Assembly (NCBI GenBank): GCA_024404335.1
Contig: JAKSQA010000079.1
Span: forward strand, 1 to 5,653
Source of the DNA: Mailhella sp.
GTDB lineage: Bacteria > Desulfobacterota > Desulfovibrionia > Desulfovibrionales > Desulfovibrionaceae
Length of the DNA stretch: 5,653 nucleotides
Direction of reading: 5' to 3'
This document shows positions 5,621-5,653 of this stretch, piece after piece. Under the pieces are notes generated by a model. The model was given only the letters and a program-made list of their open reading frames with translations, made no database searches and was not told the origin of the DNA. The position numbers were made by a program, and so were the translations under genes. Position 1 is the stretch's first letter. Each line of letters begins with the position of its first letter.

Positions 5621-5653
5621 ATGGCAGACACCTTCCTTCTCGTCGACATCGGC
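5621..5653 (+). CDS. Start of a gene cut by the window edge, probably type III pantothenate kinase
   Basis: ATG at 5621 is preceded by AAAGG (5608-5612) with an 8 nt spacer. The 11 visible residues are MADTFLLVDIG. A short hydrophobic strand ending in LLVDIG at the very N-terminus is how ASKHA-fold kinases begin, above all CoaX-type pantothenate kinase (LLxxDIGNTN), which phosphorylates pantothenate in the first step of coenzyme A synthesis. The phosphate-binding residues after DIG fall outside the window, so other ASKHA members (for example ROK sugar kinases) are not excluded, and no gene symbol is assigned. Confidence 0.5.
   Translation, partial: MADTFLLVDIG

Noticed and set aside
1..5653. 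CRISPR arrays, insertion sequences, tRNA or rRNA genes, phage modules
   Set aside because: No regularly spaced repeats, transposase motifs, terminal inverted repeats or RNA-gene signatures were seen on either strand. XerC here is the housekeeping type rather than an integrase next to an att site.

Overview
The window reads as a GC-rich (about 60-65%) bacterial chromosome segment. The HisRS, DprA and XerC sequences resemble, from memory of those families, Desulfovibrionaceae (Desulfovibrio/Bilophila-like deltaproteobacteria). This placement is inference; no search was run.

Layout. Positions 1 to about 140 carry, on the + strand, an internal piece of a glycoside hydrolase family 3 (NagZ-like beta-N-acetylhexosaminidase) gene of lower GC (about 51%). 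It butts directly, with no stop or spacer, against the antisense of a truncated histidyl-tRNA synthetase gene (hisS, minus strand, start at 878). HisRS is intact for about 249 residues and then loses homology exactly where the GH3 reading begins. Positions 879-1027 are a divergent intergenic region with a good sigma70-type promoter for hisS and an operator-like inverted repeat upstream of the right-hand genes. Three tightly packed + strand genes follow: a CPA2 (Kef/YbaL-type) cation:proton antiporter with RCK domains (1028-3073), dprA (3076-4428, 2 bp gap) and xerC (4425-5459, ATGA overlap). A 161 bp spacer (5460-5620) separates them from the first 11 codons of a further gene whose start resembles type III pantothenate kinase (coaX).

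Working together: the antiporter is a self-contained membrane transporter for K+/H+ balance. dprA and xerC both act on DNA (ssDNA/RecA loading, and chromosome dimer resolution) and are very probably co-transcribed with the antiporter, since there is no room for a promoter or terminator between them. hisS is transcribed separately in the opposite direction.

No novel multi-gene system, CRISPR array, insertion sequence, tRNA or rRNA was found. The points most worth a second look are the GH3/hisS junction near position 131-149 (probable assembly or amplification chimera, otherwise a real rearrangement that destroys hisS), the divergent nucleotide/DNA-binding motifs of DprA, and the AT-rich linker inside dprA.
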